From: Micromonospora echinospora
Lineage (GTDB): Bacteria > Actinomycetota > Actinomycetes > Mycobacteriales > Micromonosporaceae
Length of the DNA stretch: 64,000 bases
Assembly: GCF_900091495.1 (NCBI RefSeq)
Contig: NZ_LT607413.1
Span: 7,571,501 to 7,635,500, forward strand
Direction of reading: 5' to 3'
Below are positions 51,214-59,253 of this stretch, in pieces. The first letter of the stretch is position 1. Each line of letters starts with the position of its first letter. The notes beneath the pieces were generated by a model, which searched no databases, was not told the DNA's origin, and saw only the letters and a list, made by a program, of their open reading frames with translations. The position numbers and the translations under genes were made by a program.

Positions 51214-52739
51214 CGCGCTCCTTCCGTGGGCTGGCGCTCGACGGCGCCGGGGTGCCGCGACGGCTTCCCCCGGTCGCGTCGGCCGTTGTCGGCGGGGCCG
51301 CTGGACGCGGCCGGCCGGAGCCGGTCGACGCCGGCCGCCCGGGCCGCGGCGATCAGGTCGGTGGTCGAGCGTCCCGGCAGGTACGGCACGACCACCGTGT
51401 GCCCGCCCCAGCGGCGCAACAGCTCCGCCTCGGGCAGCACCGGTTCGTCGCCGGCACCGGTGGCGTAGTCACCGCCCTTGACCCACACGTCGGGGCGGAG
51501 CCAGGACAGCACCGCGTGCGGCGTCGCCTCGTCGAAGATCATCACCGCGTCGACGCAGTTCAGCGCGGCCAGCAGCCGACCTCGGTCGCCCTGCGGCACC
51601 ACCGGTCGGTCCGGTCCCTTCAGGCCGGTGACGCTGGTGTCGGAGTTGAGGCAGACCACCAGGCAGTCGCCGAGCCGCCGGGCGGCCTGGAGGGTGGCGA
51701 CGTGCCCGGCGTGCAGCAGGTCGAAGCAGCCGCCGGTGGCGACCACCGTGCCACCGGCCGCCCGGGTCGCGGCGACCACCGCGCCGGCCGCCGCCACGCC
51801 GATCCGTTCCCCGCCGGTGCCCCACGACGTCGGGGACGGGTCGCCGGCCGGGACGGACAGCCCGGCCACTCCCCCGGCGGCGACGTACGCCGATGCCTCG
51901 GCGACCGCCAGCTGCACCGCCTCGGAGACCAGCGCGCCCCGGGCGAGGGCGAGGCTGGCGGTCGCCGCGAACCGGTCCCCCGCTCCGCAGGTGTCCCCCT
52001 CGGCGCTGCCGGGGGCGGGCACCACCAGCGGGGTCGCGTCGGCGTGGCAGAGCAGCGCGCCGTCGGCGCCGAGGGTCACCGCGACCGCCCCGGCCCGCCA
52101 CCGCTGGCGCAGCCCCTGCGCACCCCGGGCGGCGGTGGCCAGACGGGACGGCCCCGGCGGGCAGTCGGCCAACTCGCGGACCTCCGCCTCGTTCGGCGTG
52201 GCCAGGTGCACCCCGGGCACGGCCGCCGGGCCACGCGGGTGCGGGTCCCAGACCACCGGCGCGGCGGTGGCGGCCAGCGCGGCACGCAGCGCCGGTTGCC
52301 GGGCCACGCCCCGGCCGTAGTCGCTGACCAGCACGGCGGACGCGTCGGCGATCAGGCGCAGCACCGCCTCGCCGGGCTCCCCCGGGGTGCCCGACGCGCC
52401 ACCCCGGTCGTGCCGCAGCAGCACCCGTCCCCGCGCCCGCAGCCGGATCTTCTCCGGGGTCGCACCGGCCAGCGGCAGCGCGTACACCTGCACCCCGGCG
52501 GCGGTCAGCAGACCGCTGAGCCGGGCCCCGGCGGCGTCGTCGGCCAGGGCCGTGACGAGGGCGACCTCCCCGGTCTGCGCGGCGGCGAAGAGCGCCGCGA
52601 GCCCCGCGCCGCCGGGCCGTTCGACGTGTGCGGTCTCGTCCAGCACGGGTCCCGGGGAGTCCGGGCAGAGCCGGTTCACCACCCCCTCCACGTCCCGGTC
52701 GAGCAGGACGTCACCGACCACCACCACCGGTCCCGTCAC
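51210..52739 (-). CDS. hldE: Bifunctional heptose-7-phosphate kinase / heptose-1-phosphate adenylyltransferase (HldE-like)
   Basis: 509 residues. The N-terminal ribokinase-type kinase (about 1-310) has DVLLDRDVEGVVNRLCPDSP, PGGAGLAA and the GDTCGAGDRF catalytic base (about 246-255). The C-terminal nucleotidyltransferase (about 330-465) has GGCFDLLHAGHVATLQAARR with HxGH near 343, then NSDTSVTGLKG and DVWVKGGDY. This is the domain order of HldE, which makes heptose 1,7-bisphosphate and, after GmhB, ADP-heptose. The tail of about 40 residues is basic and disordered. GTG 52739 overlaps gmhA. Confidence 0.9.
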   Translation of the reverse strand: MTGPVVVVGDVLLDRDVEGVVNRLCPDSPGPVLDETAHVERPGGAGLAALFAAAQTGEVALVTALADDAAGARLSGLLTAAGVQVYALPLAGATPEKIRLRARGRVLLRHDRGGASGTPGEPGEAVLRLIADASAVLVSDYGRGVARQPALRAALAATAAPVVWDPHPRGPAAVPGVHLATPNEAEVRELADCPPGPSRLATAARGAQGLRQRWRAGAVAVTLGADGALLCHADATPLVVPAPGSAEGDTCGAGDRFAATASLALARGALVSEAVQLAVAEASAYVAAGGVAGLSVPAGDPSPTSWGTGGERIGVAAAGAVVAATRAAGGTVVATGGCFDLLHAGHVATLQAARRLGDCLVVCLNSDTSVTGLKGPDRPVVPQGDRGRLLAALNCVDAVMIFDEATPHAVLSWLRPDVWVKGGDYATGAGDEPVLPEAELLRRWGGHTVVVPYLPGRSTTDLIAAARAAGVDRLRPAASSGPADNGRRDRGKPSRHPGAVERQPTEGAR

Positions 52740-53440
52740 GCCGTCCCCCCTCGCGACCCGACGCCCGGTCCGGCGCCGTCGTCGAGCACGACCTCCACCC
52801 CGGTACGCGGGGCGGCGCGGGTGGACGCGACCGGTTGCGGCGCTGCGCCGGTGACCGCCGCGTCCACCGGCAGCGGCAGCGCCCGGTCGACGTGCTCGCA
52901 GAGCACGTGCACCGAGACCAGGTGCAGTTCCTGCACGATCTGGCTGTCCGGGGCGGCGACGGCCAGCGCGTCGTGGCAGGCGTCGGCGAGGGGGTTGGGC
53001 GCCGGTCCGGTCATCGCCCAGCAGCGCAGCCCGGCCTCCCGCCCGGCCCGGGCGGCGGCGAGCAGGTTGCCGCTGCCGCCGCTGGTGGAGAGCAACAGGA
53101 GGATGTCGTCGGGGCGACCGTGGGCGCGGACCTGGCGGGCGAAGACCTCGTCGAAGCCGTAGTCGTTGCCGATCGCGGTGAGCGCGCTGGTCTCGGCGTG
53201 CAGGGCGATGGCGGAGAGCGGCTGCCGGTCGTGGCGCAGCTTGCCGACGAGTTCGGCGGTGAGGTGCTGGGCCTCGGCCGCGCTGCCCCCGTTCCCGGCG
53301 ACCAGCAGTCGTCCGCCGGAGGTCAGGGTCGCCGCCAGCGCGTCCCCCCAGTCGGCGAGCCGGTCCGCCGCGCGACGGTACTCCCGCAGCGCCACGGCGA
53401 GATCGGCCAGGTGCGCCTCCAGCACCGTGGGGGCCGGCAT
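52736..53440 (-). CDS. gmhA: Sedoheptulose-7-phosphate isomerase GmhA (SIS domain)
   Basis: 234 residues. The SIS fold has RLLVAGNGGSAAEAQHLTAELVG (about 44-66; NGGSAAEAQH is the GmhA signature), IALHAETSALTAIGNDYGF and LLLSTSGGSGN (about 119-129), plus metal/active-site His/Glu in SQIVQELHLVSVHVLCE. It converts sedoheptulose 7-phosphate to D-glycero-D-manno-heptose 7-phosphate, the first step of the pathway. It is about 40 residues longer than typical GmhA because of a Pro/Thr/Gly-rich C-terminus. Its ATG shares one base with the stop of the upstream glycosyltransferase. Confidence 0.93.
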   Translation of the reverse strand: MPAPTVLEAHLADLAVALREYRRAADRLADWGDALAATLTSGGRLLVAGNGGSAAEAQHLTAELVGKLRHDRQPLSAIALHAETSALTAIGNDYGFDEVFARQVRAHGRPDDILLLLSTSGGSGNLLAAARAGREAGLRCWAMTGPAPNPLADACHDALAVAAPDSQIVQELHLVSVHVLCEHVDRALPLPVDAAVTGAAPQPVASTRAAPRTGVEVVLDDGAGPGVGSRGGTA

Positions 53441-54657
53441 CAGGCGACCACCCCGGTCGGCCGGCGCGCCGCCGTCACCGCCGCGTAGACCTCGGCGAGG
53501 TGCGCGGCGGTACGGGACCAGGAGTACCGGTGCCGGGCCCGGTCCAGGGCGGCGGTGGCGTACGCGAAGCGCCGCTCCCGGTCGGCCAGGAGCCGGCGGA
53601 CCGCCGTGCCGAGCGCGTCCGGGTCCCGGGGCGGCACCAGATCGCCGGTGACCCCGTCGACCACGGTGTCGACGATTCCGCCGACGGCGGTGCCGACCAC
53701 CGGCACCCCGCAGGCCATGCCCTCCAGGGGCGTTAGGCCGAACGGCTCGTACCAGGGGGCGGCGACGAGGACGTCGGCGGAGCGGTACCAGTGGCTCATC
53801 TCCTCGCGGGGCACCGCGCCGACGAGACGGACCCGGTCGCCGACCCCGTACGTCGCGGCGAGCGCCCGCAGCCGACGGGCGTGCGGGTCGTCGTCGATCG
53901 CCCCGGCCGGCGGGCCGCCCACCACCACGCACTCGGCGTCCGGCACGACACGCATCGCCCGGATCACCTCGCCGAAGCCCTTCCGCTCGACCAGCCGTCC
54001 CACGGTCAGCACCCGGGCCAGACCGTCGACCCGCTCGGCGACCGGCCCGACCGGGCCGAAGGCGCGCAGGTTGACCCCGGAGGGGACGACCGTCATCCGG
54101 GACCGGGGCACCCCCATCGCGACCAGTTCGCGGACCTCGTCCCGGCTCTGCGCGACGACCCGGTCCACGGCCACGCCCAGGACCCGCTCGTAGTCCTCCC
54201 GCCCGGCCGGGCTGGTGTCCTGCGCCCCCTGGTGGCGTCGCTTCACCGTGCCGAGCGCGTGGTAGGTCTGCACCACCGGCACCCCGGTCCGCCGGCCGGC
54301 GCTCAGCGCGGCCAGGCCGCTCATCCAGAAGTGCGCGTGCGCCACCTCGGGCGTCCACTCCCCGGAGCTCCACCGCTGCGCCAGCCAGTCGGCGAACGGC
54401 TCCATGTAGGGCAGCAGGCTGTCCTTGCCGACCGGCTCGGGCGGGCCGGCGGGCACGTGCACCACGTCGTAGCCGTCCTCGGTCCGGACGGACACCGGCA
54501 GCGCGACGGAGTCCCGGCGGGTGTAGACGCGGACGTCGTGACCGGCGGCGGCGAGCGCGGCGGCCAGCTCCGCGACGTGCGTGTTCTGCCCACCGGCGTC
54601 CTCGCCGCCGAGCACGGCGAGCGGACTGGCGTGCTCCGAGATCATCGCGATGCGCAT
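53440..54657 (-). CDS. Glycosyltransferase family 4 (GT-B, retaining)
   Basis: 405 residues. MRIAMISEHASPLAVLGGED and AGGQNTHVAELAAALAAAGHDV form the N-terminal domain (MshA/sucrose-synthase-like start). Mid-region AHFWMSGLAAL, then VVPSGVNLRAFGP and the donor domain VLTVGRLVERKGFGE. The EX7E-type motif is APWYEPFGLTPLEGMACG (about 305-322). It probably transfers a nucleotide-activated sugar, perhaps the heptose or the sugar it is attached to. It overlaps the upstream glycosyltransferase gene by 16 nt and leads straight into gmhA. Confidence 0.88.
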   Translation of the reverse strand: MRIAMISEHASPLAVLGGEDAGGQNTHVAELAAALAAAGHDVRVYTRRDSVALPVSVRTEDGYDVVHVPAGPPEPVGKDSLLPYMEPFADWLAQRWSSGEWTPEVAHAHFWMSGLAALSAGRRTGVPVVQTYHALGTVKRRHQGAQDTSPAGREDYERVLGVAVDRVVAQSRDEVRELVAMGVPRSRMTVVPSGVNLRAFGPVGPVAERVDGLARVLTVGRLVERKGFGEVIRAMRVVPDAECVVVGGPPAGAIDDDPHARRLRALAATYGVGDRVRLVGAVPREEMSHWYRSADVLVAAPWYEPFGLTPLEGMACGVPVVGTAVGGIVDTVVDGVTGDLVPPRDPDALGTAVRRLLADRERRFAYATAALDRARHRYSWSRTAAHLAEVYAAVTAARRPTGVVA

Positions 54658-55616
54658 GCTTCCTCCTCCAGCAGCCGGTCCCAGTCGGCGAGGAATCGCT
54701 CCAGGCCGTACCGGGCCCCGGCCGCCGCGCGGGCCTCGGCGCCCACGCGGCGGGCGGTCGCGGGGTCGGCCACGAAGCGGTGGGCGGCCTCCAGCAGGGT
54801 GTCGACCCGGGTGGAGAGCACGCCCGCGTCGGGCGGTACGGCCACCACCGCCTCGGTGGTGGCCAGGGCGACCACCGGCATGCCGATCGCCATCGCCTCG
54901 ATCAGGCTCAGTCCGAGCGAGGTCCACCGGCACAGGTGCAGGTACGCCCGCCGCCGCGCCAACTCGGCGTGCATCCGGTCCTGCGGCACGTCGTCGTGGC
55001 CGGTCACCCGGTCCGGCGGCAGGCCAAGCCGCTCGGCCAGACCGGCCACCCCCATGCCGAAGACGTCCAGCGGGGCGATCTCGGCGAACCGGGGCAGCAG
55101 GTCGGTGCCGGTGACCCGCCACCGCCGGACCGGCTCGTTGATCACCACGGCCAGCCGGTCCAGCTCGCCGGTGTACGTCGCGCGGGGCGGCACGACGCCG
55201 TGCTCGACGACGGTGGTACGGGTGCCGCCGGTGTCCCAGAACAGCTCGTTGAACCCGGTGACGTGGGCGATCAGCAGGTCGTCGCGGTCGGCCATCGGAT
55301 GGCGGGTGTGCGGCACGTCGCCCTTGGGGGTGTTGTGCTCGACGTAGACGGCGGGAACGTCCCGGCCGACCCGGCGGCCCAGCCAGTCGCAGGCCAGGTC
55401 GTACTCCTCGGGTCGCTGGAGCACGACCACGTCCACCTCGGCCCGGCGCAGCGCGGCCGGCTCCACCTCGACGGCGCTGTCCGGCCAGGGATAGGTCCGG
55501 GCCCGGCCCAACCCGTACGGGCCCCGGTCCGGGGTGACCGGCACCAGGTAGCGGTGCTTGCCGTGGACGAACGAGGTGGTCCAGGAGCCGTGCACGTGCC
55601 AGAGCAGGACGTTCAC
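54642..55616 (-). CDS. Glycosyltransferase, GT4-like
   Basis: 324 residues from GTG 55616 (VNVLLWHVHGSWTTSFVHGK). AVYVEHNTPKGDVPHTRHP (about 88-106) is the inter-domain acceptor region. The donor domain has VINEPVRRWRVTG, DVFGMGV and YLHLCRWTSLGLSLIEAMAIG (about 220-240), where the last part is the GT4 EX7E equivalent, followed by MPVVALATTEAV. It has no membrane span and should act on the cytoplasmic face. It is coupled on both sides (GTGA with the GmhB fusion, 16-nt overlap with the next gene). Confidence 0.82.
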   Translation of the reverse strand: MNVLLWHVHGSWTTSFVHGKHRYLVPVTPDRGPYGLGRARTYPWPDSAVEVEPAALRRAEVDVVVLQRPEEYDLACDWLGRRVGRDVPAVYVEHNTPKGDVPHTRHPMADRDDLLIAHVTGFNELFWDTGGTRTTVVEHGVVPPRATYTGELDRLAVVINEPVRRWRVTGTDLLPRFAEIAPLDVFGMGVAGLAERLGLPPDRVTGHDDVPQDRMHAELARRRAYLHLCRWTSLGLSLIEAMAIGMPVVALATTEAVVAVPPDAGVLSTRVDTLLEAAHRFVADPATARRVGAEARAAAGARYGLERFLADWDRLLEEEACASR

Positions 55617-57340
55617 CGGCCACCTCCCCCGCAGCCCGCCCCGACGCCGGGGCCGGTACCCCCGTCGGCATGGTCGCCGATCCCACCGTCGGCACGGTCG
55701 CCGGCGGTGTCGCCGGGCCGGTCGCCGGTCCCGCCGTCGGGCCGGTCGCCGGCGGTGACGCCGAGCAGGCGTACCGCGTCGACCACCTCGGCCGGGTCGA
55801 CCCCGGACAGACAGGGGTGGCCGGGCAGCGGGCACTGCGCGGCGCGGCTGTCCCGGCAGGGTGCGGCGGCGTCCCCGAGCCGGACGGTGGGCACCCGGTA
55901 GGGCCCCCACTGTCCGAACGGCACGGTCGGCGCGAAGAGGCTCACCACCGGTACGCCGAGCGCGGCGGCGAGGTGCGCGGGGCCGGTGTTGCCGACCACC
56001 ACGGCACCGGCGGCGGCGATGACGGCGGCGAGGTCGGCCAGGCTGGTCCGGCCACCGAGGTCCACCCCACCGGCGCCGGCCACCCGGGCGGTCAGCCCGG
56101 TCTGGTCCGGCCCGCCGGTCACCACCACGCGGTGACCGGCGGCGGTCAGCGCGGCGACCACGTCGACGTGCACCCGGGGCGGGCAGGCCCGGGCCGGCAC
56201 CGAGGCGCCGGGGTGCACCACCACGTAGCCGGGCGGTCCGGGCGGCGGGGGCAGCGCCTCCGGACGCAGCCGCAGGGCCGGCTCGTCCCCCGGTGGCAGC
56301 GCGAAGCCGGCCGCGGCGGCCAGGGACAGGGCCCGTTCCGGTTCCGGGACCCCCGGCGGCACCCGGTGCCGGACGTCCAACAGCGAACCCGGGTAGTCGT
56401 CGCTGACCGCGCTGATCCTGCGTACCCCGGCCATCCGCAGCAGCAGGGCCAGCGGCAGCGGCGACTGGTGGAACGAGGTGAAGAGCACCGCCTCGTCCGC
56501 GCCGACCCCGGCGAGCCGGGCCAGCAGCGTGTCCATGCCCTCCCGGTCGACGGGACCGGGGTCCGGGTCGATCCACGGCAACGGCCACTCGACGACCTCG
56601 TCGACGCCGGGCAGCAGGTCGGCGGCGGCTCGTCCCCGGGGCCCGCAGAGCAGCACCACCCGCCGCGCCCCCGCCGCCACCGCCCGGATCGCCGGACCGG
56701 TGACCAGCAGGTCACCGGCCGAGTCGGGCCGGGCCACCAGCACCGTGCCGGCACGTCGGGGCGCGGCGGGCACCACCGCGGCCCGGCGGCGCAGGATCTC
56801 CGCCACCGCGGCCGGCAGGTCACGGGCCACCGCCGGTGCGGCGGCCACCTCCTCCGCCCGGGTGACCGGGGTCGGCACCAGCACCCCGGTCGCCCCGGCG
56901 GCCAGGGCGGCGGTCATGTCGCGACCGATGTCCCCCACCACCACGCACCGCCCCGGGGACGTGCCCAGCCGCCGTGCCGCCGCCCGGACCAGGCCCGGGG
57001 CGGGCTTCCGGCAGCCGCAGCCGTCGCCGTCGTCGTGCGGGCACACCTGCCAGGTGTCGAACGGACCGAGCAGCTCCTCCACCCGGGCGTGCACCCGACG
57101 CATGTCCGCCTCGGTGAACAGGCCACGGGCCAGCCCCGACTGGTTGGTCACCACGCCTAGCCGCAGGCCGGCGGCGCGCAGCCGGTCCAGCGCGGCCCGC
57201 GCACCCGGCATCGGGCGGACCTTGTCCGGGTCGCCGTTGTACGGCACGTCCTCGACCAGGGTGCCGTCCCGGTCGAACAGGACGGCGTCGTACAGCGCCG
57301 GGGCGGGCCCGTCGAGCACCGGCCCAGGAACCGGGTGCAC
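55613..57340 (-). CDS. gmhB: Fusion of heptose-bisphosphate phosphatase (GmhB) and family 9 glycosyltransferase
   Basis: About 575 residues, first gene of the heptose operon. Residues 15-190 are a complete HAD phosphatase of the GmhB type: LFDRDGTLVED (about 21-31), VVTNQSGLARG, zinc-site C-P-H...C-G-C-RKPAPG (about 97-113) and VVGDIGRDMTAA. Residues about 205-530 are a GT9 glycosyltransferase: LVARPDSAGDLLVTGPAIRA, VVHPGASVPAR and VVGNTGPAHLAAALGVPV (about 444-461). The last 45 residues are Asp/Gly repeats. Two activities in one chain would dephosphorylate heptose bisphosphate and transfer a sugar. Several in-frame GTGs exist; 57340 has AGGT nine bases upstream, while 57382 and 57319 are alternatives. 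Confidence 0.88.
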   Translation of the reverse strand: MHPVPGPVLDGPAPALYDAVLFDRDGTLVEDVPYNGDPDKVRPMPGARAALDRLRAAGLRLGVVTNQSGLARGLFTEADMRRVHARVEELLGPFDTWQVCPHDDGDGCGCRKPAPGLVRAAARRLGTSPGRCVVVGDIGRDMTAALAAGATGVLVPTPVTRAEEVAAAPAVARDLPAAVAEILRRRAAVVPAAPRRAGTVLVARPDSAGDLLVTGPAIRAVAAGARRVVLLCGPRGRAAADLLPGVDEVVEWPLPWIDPDPGPVDREGMDTLLARLAGVGADEAVLFTSFHQSPLPLALLLRMAGVRRISAVSDDYPGSLLDVRHRVPPGVPEPERALSLAAAAGFALPPGDEPALRLRPEALPPPPGPPGYVVVHPGASVPARACPPRVHVDVVAALTAAGHRVVVTGGPDQTGLTARVAGAGGVDLGGRTSLADLAAVIAAAGAVVVGNTGPAHLAAALGVPVVSLFAPTVPFGQWGPYRVPTVRLGDAAAPCRDSRAAQCPLPGHPCLSGVDPAEVVDAVRLLGVTAGDRPDGGTGDRPGDTAGDRADGGIGDHADGGTGPGVGAGCGGGGR

Positions 57341-57665
57341 CCCGGTTGACCTGCGCTGATACCGCTCGTGGCCGCCTCGCACGGCGGGCGGGTTCCCGAC
57401 CTCCGGGGGCGTAAACCTCGCCCTGCGGCGTACGCGTCGTCGCGGCGCGGACGTCCCCGCCGTGCCGCGTCGGCGCGCCCCGGCACGGCTCCGCGCCGCC
57501 TGGTCCCCGGTCGCCGTCCGGCCTTACCCGGCGGCGCGGAGAAGCTAACCGACGGCGTGGAGAAGCCGACCGGGGCGTGGAGAAGCCCACCAGGGCGGGG
57601 CGAGGCGACCGGCGGCGGGGCGAAGCGACCGGTTACGCACCCGTGGGGCGGGGTATGGGAGCCCA
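57341..57665. other. 325-nt divergent promoter region of the heptose operon
   Basis: The region separates the heptose operon (leftward) from the SRPBCC/SDR pair (rightward). It contains the five-copy 20-bp repeat array at 57534-57633. The remainder is GC-rich with no gene that I can support and no clear -35/-10 pair. Confidence 0.55.
57534..57633. repeat. Five-unit tandem array with 20-bp period
   Basis: Cores gcg(t/g/c)gg(a/c)ga(a/g)gc begin at 57534, 57555, 57575, 57595 and 57615, each followed by an accg/accg-like spacer. The copies are imperfect, diverging from one end to the other. The array ends about 30 nt before the SRPBCC start and lies about 190-290 nt before the heptose operon start. 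Confidence 0.75.
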
Positions 57666-58106
57666 GTGGCGATTGTGGAGAAAGTGATCGGAGCACCCCC
57701 GCAGCAGGTCTTCGACGTGCTCGCCGACGGGTGGACGTACAGCGACTGGGTGGTCGGCACGACCCACATGCGGGACGTCGACGACCACTGGCCCGCGGTC
57801 GGCAGCAGGCTGCACCACCGGGCCGGGCCGTGGCCGGTCTCCCTCACCGACGCCTCCACCGTGCTCGTCTGCGAGCCGCCGCACCGGCTCGTCATCCGGG
57901 CCGGGCTCTGGCCCGCCGGCGAGGCGACCGTCGTCTTCACCCTCGACCCGGTCGGTGCGGACGCCACCCGCGTCCGGCTCGGCGAGGACTTCACCGCCGG
58001 GCCCCTGCGCTGGATCCGCAACAAGCTCAACGACCTCGTGCTCAAGCAGCGCAACAAGGAGACGCTCAACCGGCTGGCGGACATCGCCACCCGACAGAAG
58101 GGGTGA
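57666..58106 (+). CDS. SRPBCC (START/Bet v1-like) family protein
   Basis: 146 residues from GTG 57666 with GGGAG upstream. EKVIGAPPQQVFDVLADGWTYSDWVVG (split as EKVIGAPPQQVF and WTYSDWVVG, about 4-31) is the typical start of polyketide-cyclase/SRPBCC proteins. LVCEPPHRLVIRAGLWPAG and TRVRLGEDFTAGPLRW continue the beta sheet and helix. It likely binds a small hydrophobic ligand. It is followed 4 nt later by an SDR gene and forms an operon with it. Ligand unknown. Confidence 0.87.
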   Translation: MAIVEKVIGAPPQQVFDVLADGWTYSDWVVGTTHMRDVDDHWPAVGSRLHHRAGPWPVSLTDASTVLVCEPPHRLVIRAGLWPAGEATVVFTLDPVGADATRVRLGEDFTAGPLRWIRNKLNDLVLKQRNKETLNRLADIATRQKG

Positions 58107-58110
58107 CCCT

Positions 58111-59112
58111 GTGACCCAGACCGTGGTGATCACCGGAGCCAGTGCCGGGGTGGGGCGGGCGGTGGCCCAGCGGTACGCGGCGCGGGGCGCCCGACTCGCG
58201 CTGATCGCCCGGGGCGCGGCCGGCCTGGCCGCCGCCGCCGAGGACTGCCGGGACCGGGGCGCGGCGGAGGTGGTCACCCACCAGCTCGACGTCGCCGACG
58301 CCGGGGCGGTGCAGCGGGCCGCCGACGAGGTGGCGCACCGGTGGGGCGCGCTGGACGTGTGGATCAACAACGCCATGGTGTCGGTCTTCGCCCCGGCCTG
58401 GGAGATCCCGGCGGACGAGTACCGCCGGGTCACCGAGGTCAACTACCTCGGTACGGTGCACGGCACGCTGGCCGCGTTGCGGCACATGCGCGCGTACCGC
58501 CGGGGTGCCGTCGTCCAGGTCGGCTCGGCGCTGGCCTACCGGGGCATCCCGTTGCAGTCGGCGTACTGCGCCAGCAAACACGCGGTCCAGGGCTTCAACG
58601 ACTCGCTCCGGGCCGAGCTGCTGCATGACTGTCCGGGGGTGAAGCTGTCGATGGTGCAGCTCCCGGCGGTGAACACCCCGCAGTTCTCCTGGGTACGGAC
58701 CCGACTGCCCCGGCACCCGCAGCCGGTGCCACCGATCTTCACGCCGGAGGTGGCCGCGCGGGCGGTCGTCTGGGCCGCCGACCGGGGGCCGCGCGAGCTG
58801 AACGTGGGTGGCCCGACCTGGCGGGCCCGGTTGGGCAACACGCTCTTCCCGGGTCTGCTCGACCGCAAGCTGGCCCGGGACGGCTACGACAGCCAGCAGA
58901 CCGACACCCCGGTCGACCCCGCGACGTGGCGGGACAACCTCGACCGGCCGGGGGACGCGGACCGGGACCGGGGGGCCGAGGGGGTCTTCACCGACCGCGC
59001 GCGGGACAGGTCGGCGGCGCTCTGGGTCGGCACGCACAAGCCGGCGGTCACCGCCGCCGTGCTCGGTGCGGTCGCGCTCACCCTGGGTGGCCTGGCCCGG
59101 CGACCGCGCTGA
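58111..59112 (+). CDS. Short-chain dehydrogenase/reductase with C-terminal extension
   Basis: 333 residues. The NAD(P) motif is VVITGASAGVGRAVAQRYA (about 5-23), then DVWINNAMVSVF (NNAG variant NNAM), the catalytic Ser in VQVGSALAYRG, and Tyr/Lys in SAYCASKHAVQGF (about 150-162). After the usual fold of about 250 residues there is an extension ending in a hydrophobic stretch (AVTAAVLGAVALTLGGLA, about 310-328), possibly a membrane anchor. It is coupled to the SRPBCC gene. Substrate unknown; a short hairpin follows the gene. Confidence 0.87.
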   Translation: MTQTVVITGASAGVGRAVAQRYAARGARLALIARGAAGLAAAAEDCRDRGAAEVVTHQLDVADAGAVQRAADEVAHRWGALDVWINNAMVSVFAPAWEIPADEYRRVTEVNYLGTVHGTLAALRHMRAYRRGAVVQVGSALAYRGIPLQSAYCASKHAVQGFNDSLRAELLHDCPGVKLSMVQLPAVNTPQFSWVRTRLPRHPQPVPPIFTPEVAARAVVWAADRGPRELNVGGPTWRARLGNTLFPGLLDRKLARDGYDSQQTDTPVDPATWRDNLDRPGDADRDRGAEGVFTDRARDRSAALWVGTHKPAVTAAVLGAVALTLGGLARRPR

Positions 59113-59125
59113 GCTGCCCGTCGCA

Positions 59126-59145
59126 CCGGAGCCGTCGTGCTCCGG
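59126..59145 (+). terminator. Candidate short hairpin terminator after the SDR gene
   Basis: ccggagc (59126-59132) and gctccgg (59139-59145) form a 7-bp stem with a 6-nt loop, 14 nt after the SDR stop. No T-run follows. Confidence 0.35.
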
Positions 59146-59253
59146 GACGGAATGGGGAAGCGCCCAGTACTCACCGGGGGAGCCCTGACAGCGGGACGCG
59201 GTCGGATGGCTACCCTTTCAGGGACACTTGCCGGCAAACTGAGGATGCTCGTC

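Noticed and set aside
48595..57340. Secondary-metabolite cluster built around heptose
   Set aside because: No polyketide, NRPS, nucleoside or aminoglycoside core genes flank the operon, so a cell-surface glycan is the simpler reading.
57534..57633. CRISPR array
   Set aside because: The 20-bp period leaves no unique spacers; adjacent units are themselves degenerate copies, and no cas genes are in the window.
57157..57696. A minus-strand open frame through the 20-bp repeats as an N-terminal extension of a separate gene
   Set aside because: It overlaps the start of the gmhB fusion in another frame, and its Ser/Pro/Phe repeat translation is just the DNA repeat read through.
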